Both the position numbers and the translations under genes were made by a program. From the NCBI GenBank assembly GCA_946481605.1, contig CAMLPA010000163.1:1-7187 (forward strand): 7,187 bases of DNA, given 5' to 3'. Below the pieces are notes generated by a model, which was not told where the DNA came from, did not search any database, and worked only from the letters and a program-made list of their open reading frames with translations. This document shows positions 1 through 7,165 of this stretch, one piece after another. Origin of the DNA: an uncultured Flavihumibacter sp. (GTDB lineage: Bacteria > Bacteroidota > Bacteroidia > Chitinophagales > Chitinophagaceae). Numbering within the stretch: position 1 is the first letter of the stretch; each line of letters opens with the position of its first letter.

Positions 1-1
1 G

Positions 2-838
2 AAATATTTTGTGACCGGCTACAGCAGTTTTGGCTGCAGCGCCACCGATTCCATCGAGCTCAGGGTGAAACAACCTTTCACCATCAGCTTCAGTTCAGCC
101 GATACAGTTTGTGCGGGGGAATCTGTTCGGCTTTTCGCCAGCGGTGCGGAACTGTATTCGTGGACACCCGGCACTTCCATCAGCAATACTTCCGTCCCAA
201 ATCCTACCGTAAAACCTTCGGTTACCACCACCTACCAGGTTATTGGCCGGGACGACAACAACTGCTTTACCGATATCGGAAGCGTAACGGTTACCGTGTA
301 CCCCGTTCCTGTGGTACAGGCGGGAACCGATATTACGATACCCGTTGGTTCCGGTGCGACCATCTCCGCCAGTTTTTCAACGGATGTCACCAATATACAA
401 TGGGTGCCAGCCACCGGATTGAGTTGCGCCGATTGCCCGGCACCATTCGCCAGTCCGAAAAACACCACCACCTACCGGGTTACCGGCAGCAACCCGGGGG
501 CATGTGCCACCACCGATGAACTCACGGTGCATGTGGTTTGTAACGACGGCAACCTGTTTGTTCCAAATACCTTCTCCCCCAATGGCGACAACATGAACGA
601 CATCCTCTATCCCCGGGGAAAAGGTATTTACGGCATCCGCTCCTTCCGGATTTATGACCGGTGGGGACAGCAGATTTTTGAACAACGAAATTTTTTGGCC
701 AACGAACCCAACAAAGGTTGGAACGGGACGTTTAAGGGTAAATTACTTGATCCGAACGTATTCGTTTATACACTGGAAGTAGTTTGCGAAAACAACCAGG
801 TGCTTCTTTTTAAAGGAAATATCACCCTGGTGCGTTAA
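2..838 (+). CDS. C-terminal part of a T9SS-secreted Ig-like/CHU_C surface protein (5' truncated by window edge)
   Basis: The reading frame is already open at the left edge and ends at TAA 836-838, leaving 278 residues; the GTG at position 11 is an internal Val codon, not a start. Two Ig-like/PKD-like modules are visible. The first spans about residues 27-101, with a YSWTPG core and a PNPTV..TTTY strand. The second spans about 102-179 and carries the LSCxxC motif (Cys142, Cys145) followed by TTTYRVTG. Residues 180-278 are a gliding-motility/CHU_C type C-terminal domain with PNTFSPNGD, YPRGKGI, DRWGQ, GWNG and a final KGN-TLVR strand. Such domains direct proteins through the type IX secretion system to the cell surface or medium. 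The Ig-CHU_C end is clearly paralogous to that of the next gene, 47 bases downstream. By family analogy (SprB-like) it is an adhesin or gliding/binding protein; its N-terminal architecture and ligand are unknown. Confidence 0.9.
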   Translation, partial: KYFVTGYSSFGCSATDSIELRVKQPFTISFSSADTVCAGESVRLFASGAELYSWTPGTSISNTSVPNPTVKPSVTTTYQVIGRDDNNCFTDIGSVTVTVYPVPVVQAGTDITIPVGSGATISASFSTDVTNIQWVPATGLSCADCPAPFASPKNTTTYRVTGSNPGACATTDELTVHVVCNDGNLFVPNTFSPNGDNMNDILYPRGKGIYGIRSFRIYDRWGQQIFEQRNFLANEPNKGWNGTFKGKLLDPNVFVYTLEVVCENNQVLLFKGNITLVR

Positions 839-844
839 ACGGAA

Positions 845-853
845 TAGTTTTTG
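845..853 (+). promoter_or_regulatory. Weak candidate -7 promoter element between the two cargo genes
   Basis: TAGTTTTTG resembles the Bacteroidota -7 element TAnnTTTG but has one extra base between TA and TTTG. It lies 33 bases before the TTG start of the PKD gene. I see no good TTG about 19-21 bases upstream, so this may be chance; the 47-base gap is also compatible with read-through from the upstream gene. Confidence 0.25.
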
Positions 854-885
854 CACATTGCTTCCTGCTACCAAACAAACCACTA

Positions 886-3800
886 TTGTACCCGCTTCAT
901 TATACCCGGCTGCTGCTTACCCTGTTCGTATGTCTGGCCTTTAAGGCCGCCCATGCGCAGGTCCCGGTGGCACAGTTCACAGCCAATGTTACCCAGGGCT
1001 GCGCACCATTATCGGTAAGATTTACGGACCAGTCCACCGGATCGCCCCAGTTCTGGAACTGGGATTTCGGGAACGGGCAGTTGTCGAATCTTCAGAACCC
1101 CACTGTTAATTTCTCGACACCCGGAACCTATACCGTAACACTGGTAGTACGCAACCAGGATGGGGTGGATGGTGAAACGAAAACAGGTTATATCACAGTT
1201 AATCCTTCGCCTGTTGCCGCTTTTAGCGCCAACCTCACGGAGGGCTGCCTGGGCAGCACCATTCGTTTTACCGACGGCTCCACGGATGCGGGGGGGACAA
1301 TTACGGCCTGGAGCTGGGATTTCGGAGACGGCACTACCTCCACCCAACGCAACCCCAGCAAACAATACACCGCGAATGGTTTTTACACGGTAACGCTTAC
1401 CGTAACCAGCAGCACCGGCTGCCGGAGAACCGTTTCACGCGGAAGGTATATCCGAATCCTTTCGGGCATCACCAACGAATTCAGGTATGCACAGGATAGT
1501 GTTTGTCGTGCCCCCTTCCCTGTGCGCTTCACCAATGAGAGCGCAGGCCCCGGCACCCTTTCTTACAACTGGAATTTCGGTAACGGAACCAGCAGTACTG
1601 AAAAAGACCCTACGGCAAATTTTTCTGCGCCGGGAACCTACAATATTACCCTGGTCACCACCAGCGCTTTAGGTTGCAGCGAAACACTCACACGTTCGAT
1701 CACGGTTACTGGGGCGACGCCGGTAATTTCAGCGGGTACTGTCGCTTGTATAGAAACGCCGTTTCCCTTTACCAACAATAGCACCCCCAACCCGGTTTCA
1801 AGTACATGGGATTTTGGCGATGGCAATACCTCGACCGCAATAGCTCCCAGCCATACCTACAATACAGCCGGAACATACCAGGTAAAACTTGTTACAGACT
1901 TCGGCTTTTGTAAAGATTCAGTGACGCGTCCGCTAACGGTGGCACCTCGTCCGGCAGTAAACTTCTCAGCCACAGGCAGAACAGCGTGTGCTGCGCCACT
2001 CACCACAAATTTCACAGCAAACGCGCCAGGTGCGGTTTCCTGGAACTGGGACTTCGGAGATGGCAATACTTCAACAACGGCCAATCCTGCTCATACCTAT
2101 ACGAACCCGGGGAATTATAATGTAACCCTCACCATAACAAATGGGAACGGATGCACCAATACAATCAAGCACGACAACTTTGTCCGAATTCGTCAACCAC
2201 AGATAAATACAGCCAGTATGCAAGGAGCGGGGTGTGCTCCCTATACTTACCGCCCCGTACCCGTTGTGAACACGGTTGTTCCCATAACATCATGGCTTTG
2301 GGACTTTGGCGATGGCACCACAAGCAACCTGCAGACCCCCACCCATGTTTACACAAATACAGGCAATTACACCGTAACACTTACAGTGGGCGGTCCGGGA
2401 TGTAATACCACGGTTACCGCTACCAATGCTGTGCGGGTAGGCTCCACCCCGGGCGCCGCCTTCACCAGTTCTGCCACCCAAAGTTGCGTAGGCTCCGGCA
2501 TCCAGTTCACCAATACCTCCGCCCAAAGTGACGCCTGGGAATGGGACTTCGGAGACGGCAATACTTCCACAGAAGAAAACCCGGTTCATTCGTATACGCA
2601 ACCGGGAACCTACACCATCCGGTTTGTCGCTATCAACAACGGTTGCAGGCAGCAAATCACGAATACTGATTACATCACGGTATTGCCACCACTTGCAAGA
2701 TTTGATTTTGCAGTTCAATGCCCTGACTTCAGAGAAGTGGCCTTTACAAACAATTCCCTTATTGATATTGCGCAACCCGTTTCTTATCTCTGGGAATTCG
2801 GCGATGCTGCTGCATCTTCATCCACCAACGAAAATCCGAACTTCACTTTCCCATCCATTGGATCCTATAATGTGTCCCTCACCGTAACAAACGGCGCCTG
2901 TTCCCACCGGCTTCAACGTGAAGTAATTATTACCTCGCAACCCGCTGATGTTTCTGTTTCCAACAACAATGCCTGCAAACACGAACGTATTACTGTAAGC
3001 GCCATCAACAGCGACCCGGCGCTGATACGAACTTACGAATGGCGCATCAATGGAGGCACACCTTTCGCCGCGGGCAGAAGTTTTGATACGAGCTCCGCCA
3101 GCAACGGCAACTATACGATCAGTCTTACCATTACAGATATCAACGGGTGCGTCACCAGTATCGGCACCCCTGTTTCGATCACAGTAACGGGTCCGGTATC
3201 CGGACTCAGCGCCAGCAATACAGGTGCATGTGTGAATGGCGACATCACACTGAACAGTACTGCCACTTCTTCAAATGGTATCAGCCGTTACAGGTGGGAT
3301 TTTGGCGACGGAAACATTGTTGACAACAGCACTGCATCCGTTGTGCACCGCTATGCCAATTCCGGCAATTACCTTCCATCCCTCACGGTGGCGGACACAC
3401 GTGGCTGTACCGATACCGCATTTATTCCCGTGGCGCTGCAGATTACCAATCCGAAGGCGGGATTCGACATTTCAGATACATTATTCTGTCCAACCCTTCC
3501 CGTTCAGTTTACCGACACCTCTTCCGGCTACAACCTCAGCTACCGCTGGGATTTCGGGAACGGAAATACATCTGCCGAACAAAATCCTACCCAGGAATTC
3601 AGAGGCGGAGACACCACCTACACGATTTTTCTTGAAGTGACCGATGGCTATGGCTGTGTGGATTCTATCCGGAAAACAAACCTGATCCGCATTGTTAATC
3701 CCGTAGCCGCATTCACAGTTTCCGACAGTCTTTTTCTTTGTGCGCCCGCAGAAGTTCAGTTTACCAATCAAAGCGCGGGCTATGAAGACCTGCTTTGGGA

Positions 3801-5220
3801 CTTCAATAACGACAATACTTCCACGCTGGAGAACCCGAACCAGTTCTTCAACAGTATCGGCGTATATAACGTAAAACTATACGCGTACGGCTTCGGTGGA
3901 TGCGTCGATTCCGCGGTGCAAGCTATCCGTTTTCCCGATCCCGGTACCACGGTAATGAACTATTCGCCCATCACAGCATGCAATGAAATCACCACGAATT
4001 TCAATATCTCACCCATAGAAGGATTAGCCTACAATTTCTTATTCGGAGATGGACAGGATACCACAGGCAGAACATCATTTTCCTACCATTACGGATCTCC
4101 TGGCACCTACGCGCCGCGCATCACCTATACAGATAGAATGGGCTGCATCGCGAGTGTGGGCGGTCCTTCCACTATCCGCGTGAGTGGCGCTATCGTTGCT
4201 TTCGCGAAGGATCGAAAAGAATTCTGCGACAACGGCGCGGTAAGCTTCACCAATTATACCATCCCACTTGCGGCAGATCCGATCAATTCCATCAACTGGA
4301 ACTTCGGCGATGGCGGTACCAGTACTGACCAGAACCCCAGTCACCAGTTCATGCGTCCAGGCACTTTCCCTGTTACATTGAACGTATCTACACAAGCTGG
4401 ATGTACCAGCACTTTCAGCGATACCATTCGTGTTTACAGAACGCCTTCGCCTATCATCAATACTTTGCCGGGGATATGTGTGTTTGATACCCTGGACATC
4501 AATGGCACACTTGCCTTCGCAGATACTTCCATCACCTGGAGATGGAGCATTGGCAACGGCATGAATTTAACGGGAGCGCAACACCGCGTTGTATTCAATT
4601 CTCCAGGAACCATTACGGCAAATCTTACTGCCGCCAACCTGTTGAATTGTACGGGCAGCACCAGCGCGACTATAGAAGTATATCCCTTGCCTGAAATCCA
4701 GGTGCCTGCCAATATTACGGTTCCTTCCGGCGGTTCCGCGCCACTGCAACTTTCCTACAGCCAGGAAGTAACCTCCTGGACCTGGACGCCCTCTACCGCA
4801 TTGAGTTGTACCAATTGTGCCCAACCCATTGCCAATCCACAATTCAATACCGTGTACTCGGTTGCGGTGGTGGATCAGAACGGCTGCCGCAATACAGCGG
4901 AGGTGCCCGTTACCGTTATATGCAACACCCTGAACTTCTTTATTCCCAACACTTTCAGCCCGAATAAAGATGGCATGAACGATGTATTTTATCCGAGAGG
5001 AAAAGGTATTGAACGCATCGCTTCCATGCGCGTTTTCAACCGCTGGGGACAAATCATGTTTGAAAAACGGAACTTCGGGGCCAACGATCCGTCCATGGGC
5101 TGGGACGGAAACTTCCAGGGAAAACCCGCTTCAAGCGACACTTATGTATATGTAGTGGAACTGATTTGTGAAAACGCCACTATTATTCCTTACAAAGGAA
5201 ACGTAACTTTAATCCGGTAA
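886..5220 (+). CDS. Large secreted multi-PKD-domain protein with T9SS type B (CHU_C/gliding motility) C-terminal sorting domain
   Basis: This 1444-residue protein is probably exported by Sec and then moved to the surface by the type IX secretion system. The start is TTG 886: the frame opens after a stop at 811-813, no in-frame ATG or GTG lies between, and the TTG directly precedes a good signal peptide (Arg8, hydrophobic 9-19, likely cleavage AHA|Q at 24/25). An A-rich stretch precedes it and no Shine-Dalgarno is seen. Residues about 26-1266 hold 15 PKD-like repeats of 79-87 residues, most with a W(D/N)FG(D/N)G core. Residues about 1270-1345 are an Ig-like module with Cys1308 and Cys1311. Residues 1346-1444 are a CHU_C domain (PNTFSPNKD, YPRGKGI, NRWGQ, GWDG, KGN-TLIR). 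No enzymatic domain is visible. PKD arrays usually act as extended stalks or in protein/glycan binding, so an adhesin role is inferred. It lies 8 bases upstream of a PorP/SprF gene, its likely secretion partner. Confidence 0.95.
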   Translation: MYPLHYTRLLLTLFVCLAFKAAHAQVPVAQFTANVTQGCAPLSVRFTDQSTGSPQFWNWDFGNGQLSNLQNPTVNFSTPGTYTVTLVVRNQDGVDGETKTGYITVNPSPVAAFSANLTEGCLGSTIRFTDGSTDAGGTITAWSWDFGDGTTSTQRNPSKQYTANGFYTVTLTVTSSTGCRRTVSRGRYIRILSGITNEFRYAQDSVCRAPFPVRFTNESAGPGTLSYNWNFGNGTSSTEKDPTANFSAPGTYNITLVTTSALGCSETLTRSITVTGATPVISAGTVACIETPFPFTNNSTPNPVSSTWDFGDGNTSTAIAPSHTYNTAGTYQVKLVTDFGFCKDSVTRPLTVAPRPAVNFSATGRTACAAPLTTNFTANAPGAVSWNWDFGDGNTSTTANPAHTYTNPGNYNVTLTITNGNGCTNTIKHDNFVRIRQPQINTASMQGAGCAPYTYRPVPVVNTVVPITSWLWDFGDGTTSNLQTPTHVYTNTGNYTVTLTVGGPGCNTTVTATNAVRVGSTPGAAFTSSATQSCVGSGIQFTNTSAQSDAWEWDFGDGNTSTEENPVHSYTQPGTYTIRFVAINNGCRQQITNTDYITVLPPLARFDFAVQCPDFREVAFTNNSLIDIAQPVSYLWEFGDAAASSSTNENPNFTFPSIGSYNVSLTVTNGACSHRLQREVIITSQPADVSVSNNNACKHERITVSAINSDPALIRTYEWRINGGTPFAAGRSFDTSSASNGNYTISLTITDINGCVTSIGTPVSITVTGPVSGLSASNTGACVNGDITLNSTATSSNGISRYRWDFGDGNIVDNSTASVVHRYANSGNYLPSLTVADTRGCTDTAFIPVALQITNPKAGFDISDTLFCPTLPVQFTDTSSGYNLSYRWDFGNGNTSAEQNPTQEFRGGDTTYTIFLEVTDGYGCVDSIRKTNLIRIVNPVAAFTVSDSLFLCAPAEVQFTNQSAGYEDLLWDFNNDNTSTLENPNQFFNSIGVYNVKLYAYGFGGCVDSAVQAIRFPDPGTTVMNYSPITACNEITTNFNISPIEGLAYNFLFGDGQDTTGRTSFSYHYGSPGTYAPRITYTDRMGCIASVGGPSTIRVSGAIVAFAKDRKEFCDNGAVSFTNYTIPLAADPINSINWNFGDGGTSTDQNPSHQFMRPGTFPVTLNVSTQAGCTSTFSDTIRVYRTPSPIINTLPGICVFDTLDINGTLAFADTSITWRWSIGNGMNLTGAQHRVVFNSPGTITANLTAANLLNCTGSTSATIEVYPLPEIQVPANITVPSGGSAPLQLSYSQEVTSWTWTPSTALSCTNCAQPIANPQFNTVYSVAVVDQNGCRNTAEVPVTVICNTLNFFIPNTFSPNKDGMNDVFYPRGKGIERIASMRVFNRWGQIMFEKRNFGANDPSMGWDGNFQGKPASSDTYVYVVELICENATIIPYKGNVTLIR
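961..4683 (+). repeat. Array of 15 tandem PKD-like coding repeats (about 240-260 bp each)
   Basis: The repeats are visible at protein level. The core Trp of each WDFG-type motif falls at residues 59, 144, 229, 308, 388, 472, 553, 636, 719, 804, 888, 971, 1051 (Phe here), 1138 and 1220, a spacing of 79-87. Typical units continue with NTST..NP.H.Y...G.Y.VTL. Repeats 9 (WRING), 12 (WDFNND), 13 (FLFGDG) and 15 (WSIGNG) depart from the consensus. At DNA level the copies are well diverged, sharing only short identities such as the 14 bases TGGGACTTCGGAGA in repeats 5 and 7, so the array is old rather than recently expanded. Fourteen of the 15 repeats carry a cysteine near the first strand and another in a 'GC'-like position before the last strand. 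Confidence 0.9.
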
Positions 5221-5228
5221 TCCACAAT

Positions 5229-6260
5229 ATGAGACCAGCACTGCTGAAATACCTGTTCATTTTACTGCTTCTTCCCGGAGGTGTTTCCTATGCACAGGAC
5301 ATCCATTTTTCACAATTCTTCGAAGCGCCATTGCTACGGAATCCTTCGCTGGCAGGCATCTTCAATGGAGACGTGAGGGTGCAGGGCGTTTACCGTGACC
5401 AGTGGAACAGCTTCACCAACGCATACCGCAGCGGTTCTTTCAACATGGAATACAAACAGCCGGTGGGCAGGCAGGACGACTTTATCACCATGGGCCTCCA
5501 AACCGTGTACGATAAGGCGGGGTCCGTGGCCCTTACCACCACGCAGTTCCTCCCTGCATTGAACTACCATAAGTCGTTGAACAGTGATCGCAACATGTAC
5601 CTTTCATTGGGATTCATGGGCGGTCTCGTACAGAAAAGGCTGGACCGTTCCCGCGTTACCACGAATAACCAGTACGATGGTAATGGCTATAACCCTTCCC
5701 TCCCCGACGGGGAATATTTCACGGATTTCAAACAAAATTACTGGGATGGCAGTGTGGGCATGAGTTTCAACTCAAACCTCAGCTCTAATGAAGACAACAC
5801 ATTTTTCATAGGCGCAGCTTACCACCACTTTAACCGTCCGCTCAATTCTTTTTACAAGGACCCCTCTGTAGGGCTTGAACCTAAATGGGTGTTCAGTTCT
5901 GGCGTGAAACTCGCGATAAACGAGTACTCCTTTTTTAACCTTCAGGGCGATTATTCCCAACAGGCAGGCAGCCAGGAAGTGGTTGCCGGGGCGTTGTACG
6001 GGCACAAGCTTGGAGACTTCCCCGACGATCCGCAATACATTATATATGCCGGTGCGTTCCTGCGCTGGCGCGATGCCCTGATTCCGGTGGTGAAGATTGA
6101 TTTCAAACCTATGTCTGTAGCCATCAGTTATGACGTGAACGTTTCTCAGTTAAAAACCGCCAGCATGGGCAGGGGCGGCGTGGAACTCTCCGTTTCCTAC
6201 ATGGGCTTCCTGGACAGGTTCAACACTACCAGAGATGCTGTGCGCTGCCCCAGGTTTTAA
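5229..6260 (+). CDS. PorP/SprF family type IX secretion system outer-membrane protein
   Basis: A 343-residue protein with a clear signal peptide (Lys7, hydrophobic 8-15, likely cleavage SYA|Q at 22/23). Its mature N-terminus carries family hallmarks: QDIHFSQF, then RNPSLAGIFNGD and a YRDQWNSF segment. The rest alternates short amphipathic strands and turns as expected of an outer-membrane beta-barrel. Near the end are SYDVNVSQL and GGVELSVSYMGF, and the protein ends in RCPRF; a terminal Phe is typical of barrel proteins recognised by the assembly machinery. Length fits the family. PorP is needed for T9SS function in Porphyromonas gingivalis, and SprF is needed for SprB secretion in Flavobacterium johnsoniae. 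Many Bacteroidota encode several paralogues beside individual CHU_C cargo genes. The 8-base gap to the upstream PKD gene implies co-transcription and a cargo-specific role. ATG 5229 is chosen because it directly precedes the signal peptide. Confidence 0.93.
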   Translation: MRPALLKYLFILLLLPGGVSYAQDIHFSQFFEAPLLRNPSLAGIFNGDVRVQGVYRDQWNSFTNAYRSGSFNMEYKQPVGRQDDFITMGLQTVYDKAGSVALTTTQFLPALNYHKSLNSDRNMYLSLGFMGGLVQKRLDRSRVTTNNQYDGNGYNPSLPDGEYFTDFKQNYWDGSVGMSFNSNLSSNEDNTFFIGAAYHHFNRPLNSFYKDPSVGLEPKWVFSSGVKLAINEYSFFNLQGDYSQQAGSQEVVAGALYGHKLGDFPDDPQYIIYAGAFLRWRDALIPVVKIDFKPMSVAISYDVNVSQLKTASMGRGGVELSVSYMGFLDRFNTTRDAVRCPRF

Positions 6261-6307
6261 GCCTGTATCCGTTAAAATACCGGTAGTAAAATGGTGATTT
6301 CACCGAA

Positions 6308-6336
6308 TTGTCCTCAACAAACATGCTTTACCTTTG
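6308..6336 (+). promoter_or_regulatory. Bacteroidota-type promoter for the peroxiredoxin gene
   Basis: TTG at 6308-6310 and TACCTTTG at 6329-6336 are separated by 18 bases. The second matches the Bacteroidota -7 consensus TAnnTTTG exactly, and the TTG matches the -33 element. Transcription would begin a few bases after 6336, giving a leader of roughly 50 bases before ATG 6395. This makes the peroxiredoxin a separate transcription unit from the secretion genes. Confidence 0.7.
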
Positions 6337-6394
6337 TTGGAGTAAACCGCTGCTATCTGGCATCGGATCATTTTATTCTAAAAAATAATCAAAT

Positions 6395-6868
6395 ATGGCA
6401 ATTCAGACAGGACAACAAGCACCGGCGATCAGTTTGTACGATACAGAGAAAAACAAAGTAAACCTTGCCGACCTGAAAGGAAACAATGTGGTGATCGTTT
6501 TCTTCCCACTGGCATTTACAAGTGTTTGCACCGCCGAACTTTGCAGTATCCGTGACAGTATCTCCACGTATAATTCCGCTGACGCGAAAGTATTGGGCAT
6601 ATCGGTAGATTCCGTGTTCACATTGGGTAAGTTTAAAGAAGAACAGCAACTCAACTTCCCTTTGCTCAGCGATTTCAACAAAGAAGCATCCAAAGCATTC
6701 GATGTATTATATGAAACCTTCCCGGCATTTGAAATGGCAGGTGTAAGCAAGAGAGCTGCTTTCGTGATCGATAAAGAAGGGGTGATCAGGTATGCCGAGG
6801 TTTGTCCAACGCCAGGAGACCTTCCTGATTTCAACGCGATCCAGGAAACGCTGGCGAAACTGAACTAG
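6395..6868 (+). CDS. Peroxiredoxin (AhpC/TSA family, AhpE/BCP-like)
   Basis: A 157-residue cytosolic thiol peroxidase with no signal peptide, predicted to reduce hydrogen peroxide or organic hydroperoxides. The active-site motif P38-xxx-T42-xx-C45 is present in FFPLAFTSVCTAELCSIRD, making Cys45 the peroxidatic cysteine. Arg120 in the GVSKRAAFVID segment is the expected active-site arginine. Cys50, five residues after Cys45, sits where BCP/PrxQ enzymes of E. coli Bcp type have their resolving cysteine, whereas the surrounding PLAFT wording resembles AhpE. An atypical 2-Cys mechanism is therefore possible. A third cysteine, Cys137, lies in the VCPTPGD segment. Length is normal for single-domain peroxiredoxins. 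The ATG is preceded by an A/T-rich leader (AAAAAATAATCAAAT) with no Shine-Dalgarno, as usual in this phylum. The gene has its own promoter and no evident functional link to the secretion genes. The reductant is unknown. Confidence 0.93.
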   Translation: MAIQTGQQAPAISLYDTEKNKVNLADLKGNNVVIVFFPLAFTSVCTAELCSIRDSISTYNSADAKVLGISVDSVFTLGKFKEEQQLNFPLLSDFNKEASKAFDVLYETFPAFEMAGVSKRAAFVIDKEGVIRYAEVCPTPGDLPDFNAIQETLAKLN

Positions 6869-6943
6869 TAGCGCATTGGCGGTTTTCTCTTTTTATAGCG
6901 CATTGCTCTGATTTTTAACCAGGGAAAATGTGTTGTTGGTGAT

Positions 6944-6974
6944 CCCTGCGGAACTTTATAAGTGATCCGCAGGG
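6944..6974 (+). terminator. Strong hairpin downstream of the peroxiredoxin, possible terminator
   Basis: CCCTGCGGA (6944-6952) pairs perfectly with TCCGCAGGG (6966-6974). Inside, ACTT (6953-6956) can pair with AAGT (6960-6963) around a 3-base loop, leaving a 2-base bulge (6964-6965). The position, 75 bases after the stop, suits a terminator or 3'-end stabilising structure. No T-run follows on either strand, so it is not a classical intrinsic terminator. Confidence 0.4.
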
Positions 6975-6989
6975 GTTGCTGACCAATGT

Positions 6990-7058
6990 GATTACACTTG
7001 CCTTTGACCCGATTATATCAGTCTTGGATTGATCATATTAGTCTTGAACAGATCATAT
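6990..7058. repeat. Short tandem repeat, about 20-bp period, roughly 3.4 degenerate copies
   Basis: GATTATATCAGTCTTGGATT (7011-7030) and GATCATATTAGTCTTGAACA (7031-7050) match at 15 of 20 positions. GATCATAT (7051-7058) begins a third unit, and a weaker 21-base copy starting GATTACA and containing CTTTGA occupies 6990-7010. A 20-21 base period equals about two DNA helical turns, which would place each copy on the same face, as in arrays of protein-binding sites. Function is unknown. Confidence 0.6.
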
Positions 7059-7157
7059 CCGGACCACAGGAACAAAAAATACCCAGTTCCGGCATCAAGC
7101 CGTAAGTATTATTGTACTCTCCCGGTATTTTCGCTTTTTTTTAAGGCTTTCTGTTTG

Positions 7158-7165
7158 TAAATTTG
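7158..7165 (+). promoter_or_regulatory. Candidate -7 promoter element for a gene beyond the right edge
   Basis: TAAATTTG matches the Bacteroidota -7 consensus TAnnTTTG exactly. The -33 region is poor: only the T-run at 7135-7142 lies at about the right distance. An overlapping alternative pairs TTTG 7154-7157 with TATTTTG 7177-7183 across 19 bases, but that -7 is one base short of the consensus. No gene start is inside the window to support either. Confidence 0.3.

Noticed and set aside
109..519. Plus-strand open frame of 136 codons inside the first gene
   Set aside because: It is out of frame with the clearly conserved Ig-like/CHU_C protein, and its translation is rich in Arg, His and Cys with no domain signal.
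961..4683. PKD array considered as a site of recent expansion or an assembly artefact
   Set aside because: Repeat copies are well diverged at the nucleotide level and the frame is intact throughout, so neither recent slippage nor misassembly is indicated.
4567..5052. Open frame of 161 codons on the minus strand within the CHU_C-encoding region
   Set aside because: It lies entirely opposite a strongly supported coding region, its translation has no recognisable domain, and similar long antisense frames (for example 2290-2775 and 6403-6834) recur throughout, as expected from codon bias.
6293..6304. GGTGA-TT-TCACC inverted repeat after the PorP gene, considered as a terminator
   Set aside because: The loop would be only 2 bases (or the stem only 4 bp with a 4-base loop), no T-run follows, and it lies just upstream of the peroxiredoxin promoter.
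6869..6905. Direct repeat TAGCGCATTG, considered as a target-site duplication or attachment site
   Set aside because: The 10-base copies are only 27 bases apart with nothing resembling an inserted element between them, so chance or local duplication is enough.
7090..7142. CGGC-ATCAA-GCCG stem followed by a run of eight T, considered as an intrinsic terminator
   Set aside because: The stem is only 4 bp and the T-run is more than 30 bases further on, with no adjoining hairpin.
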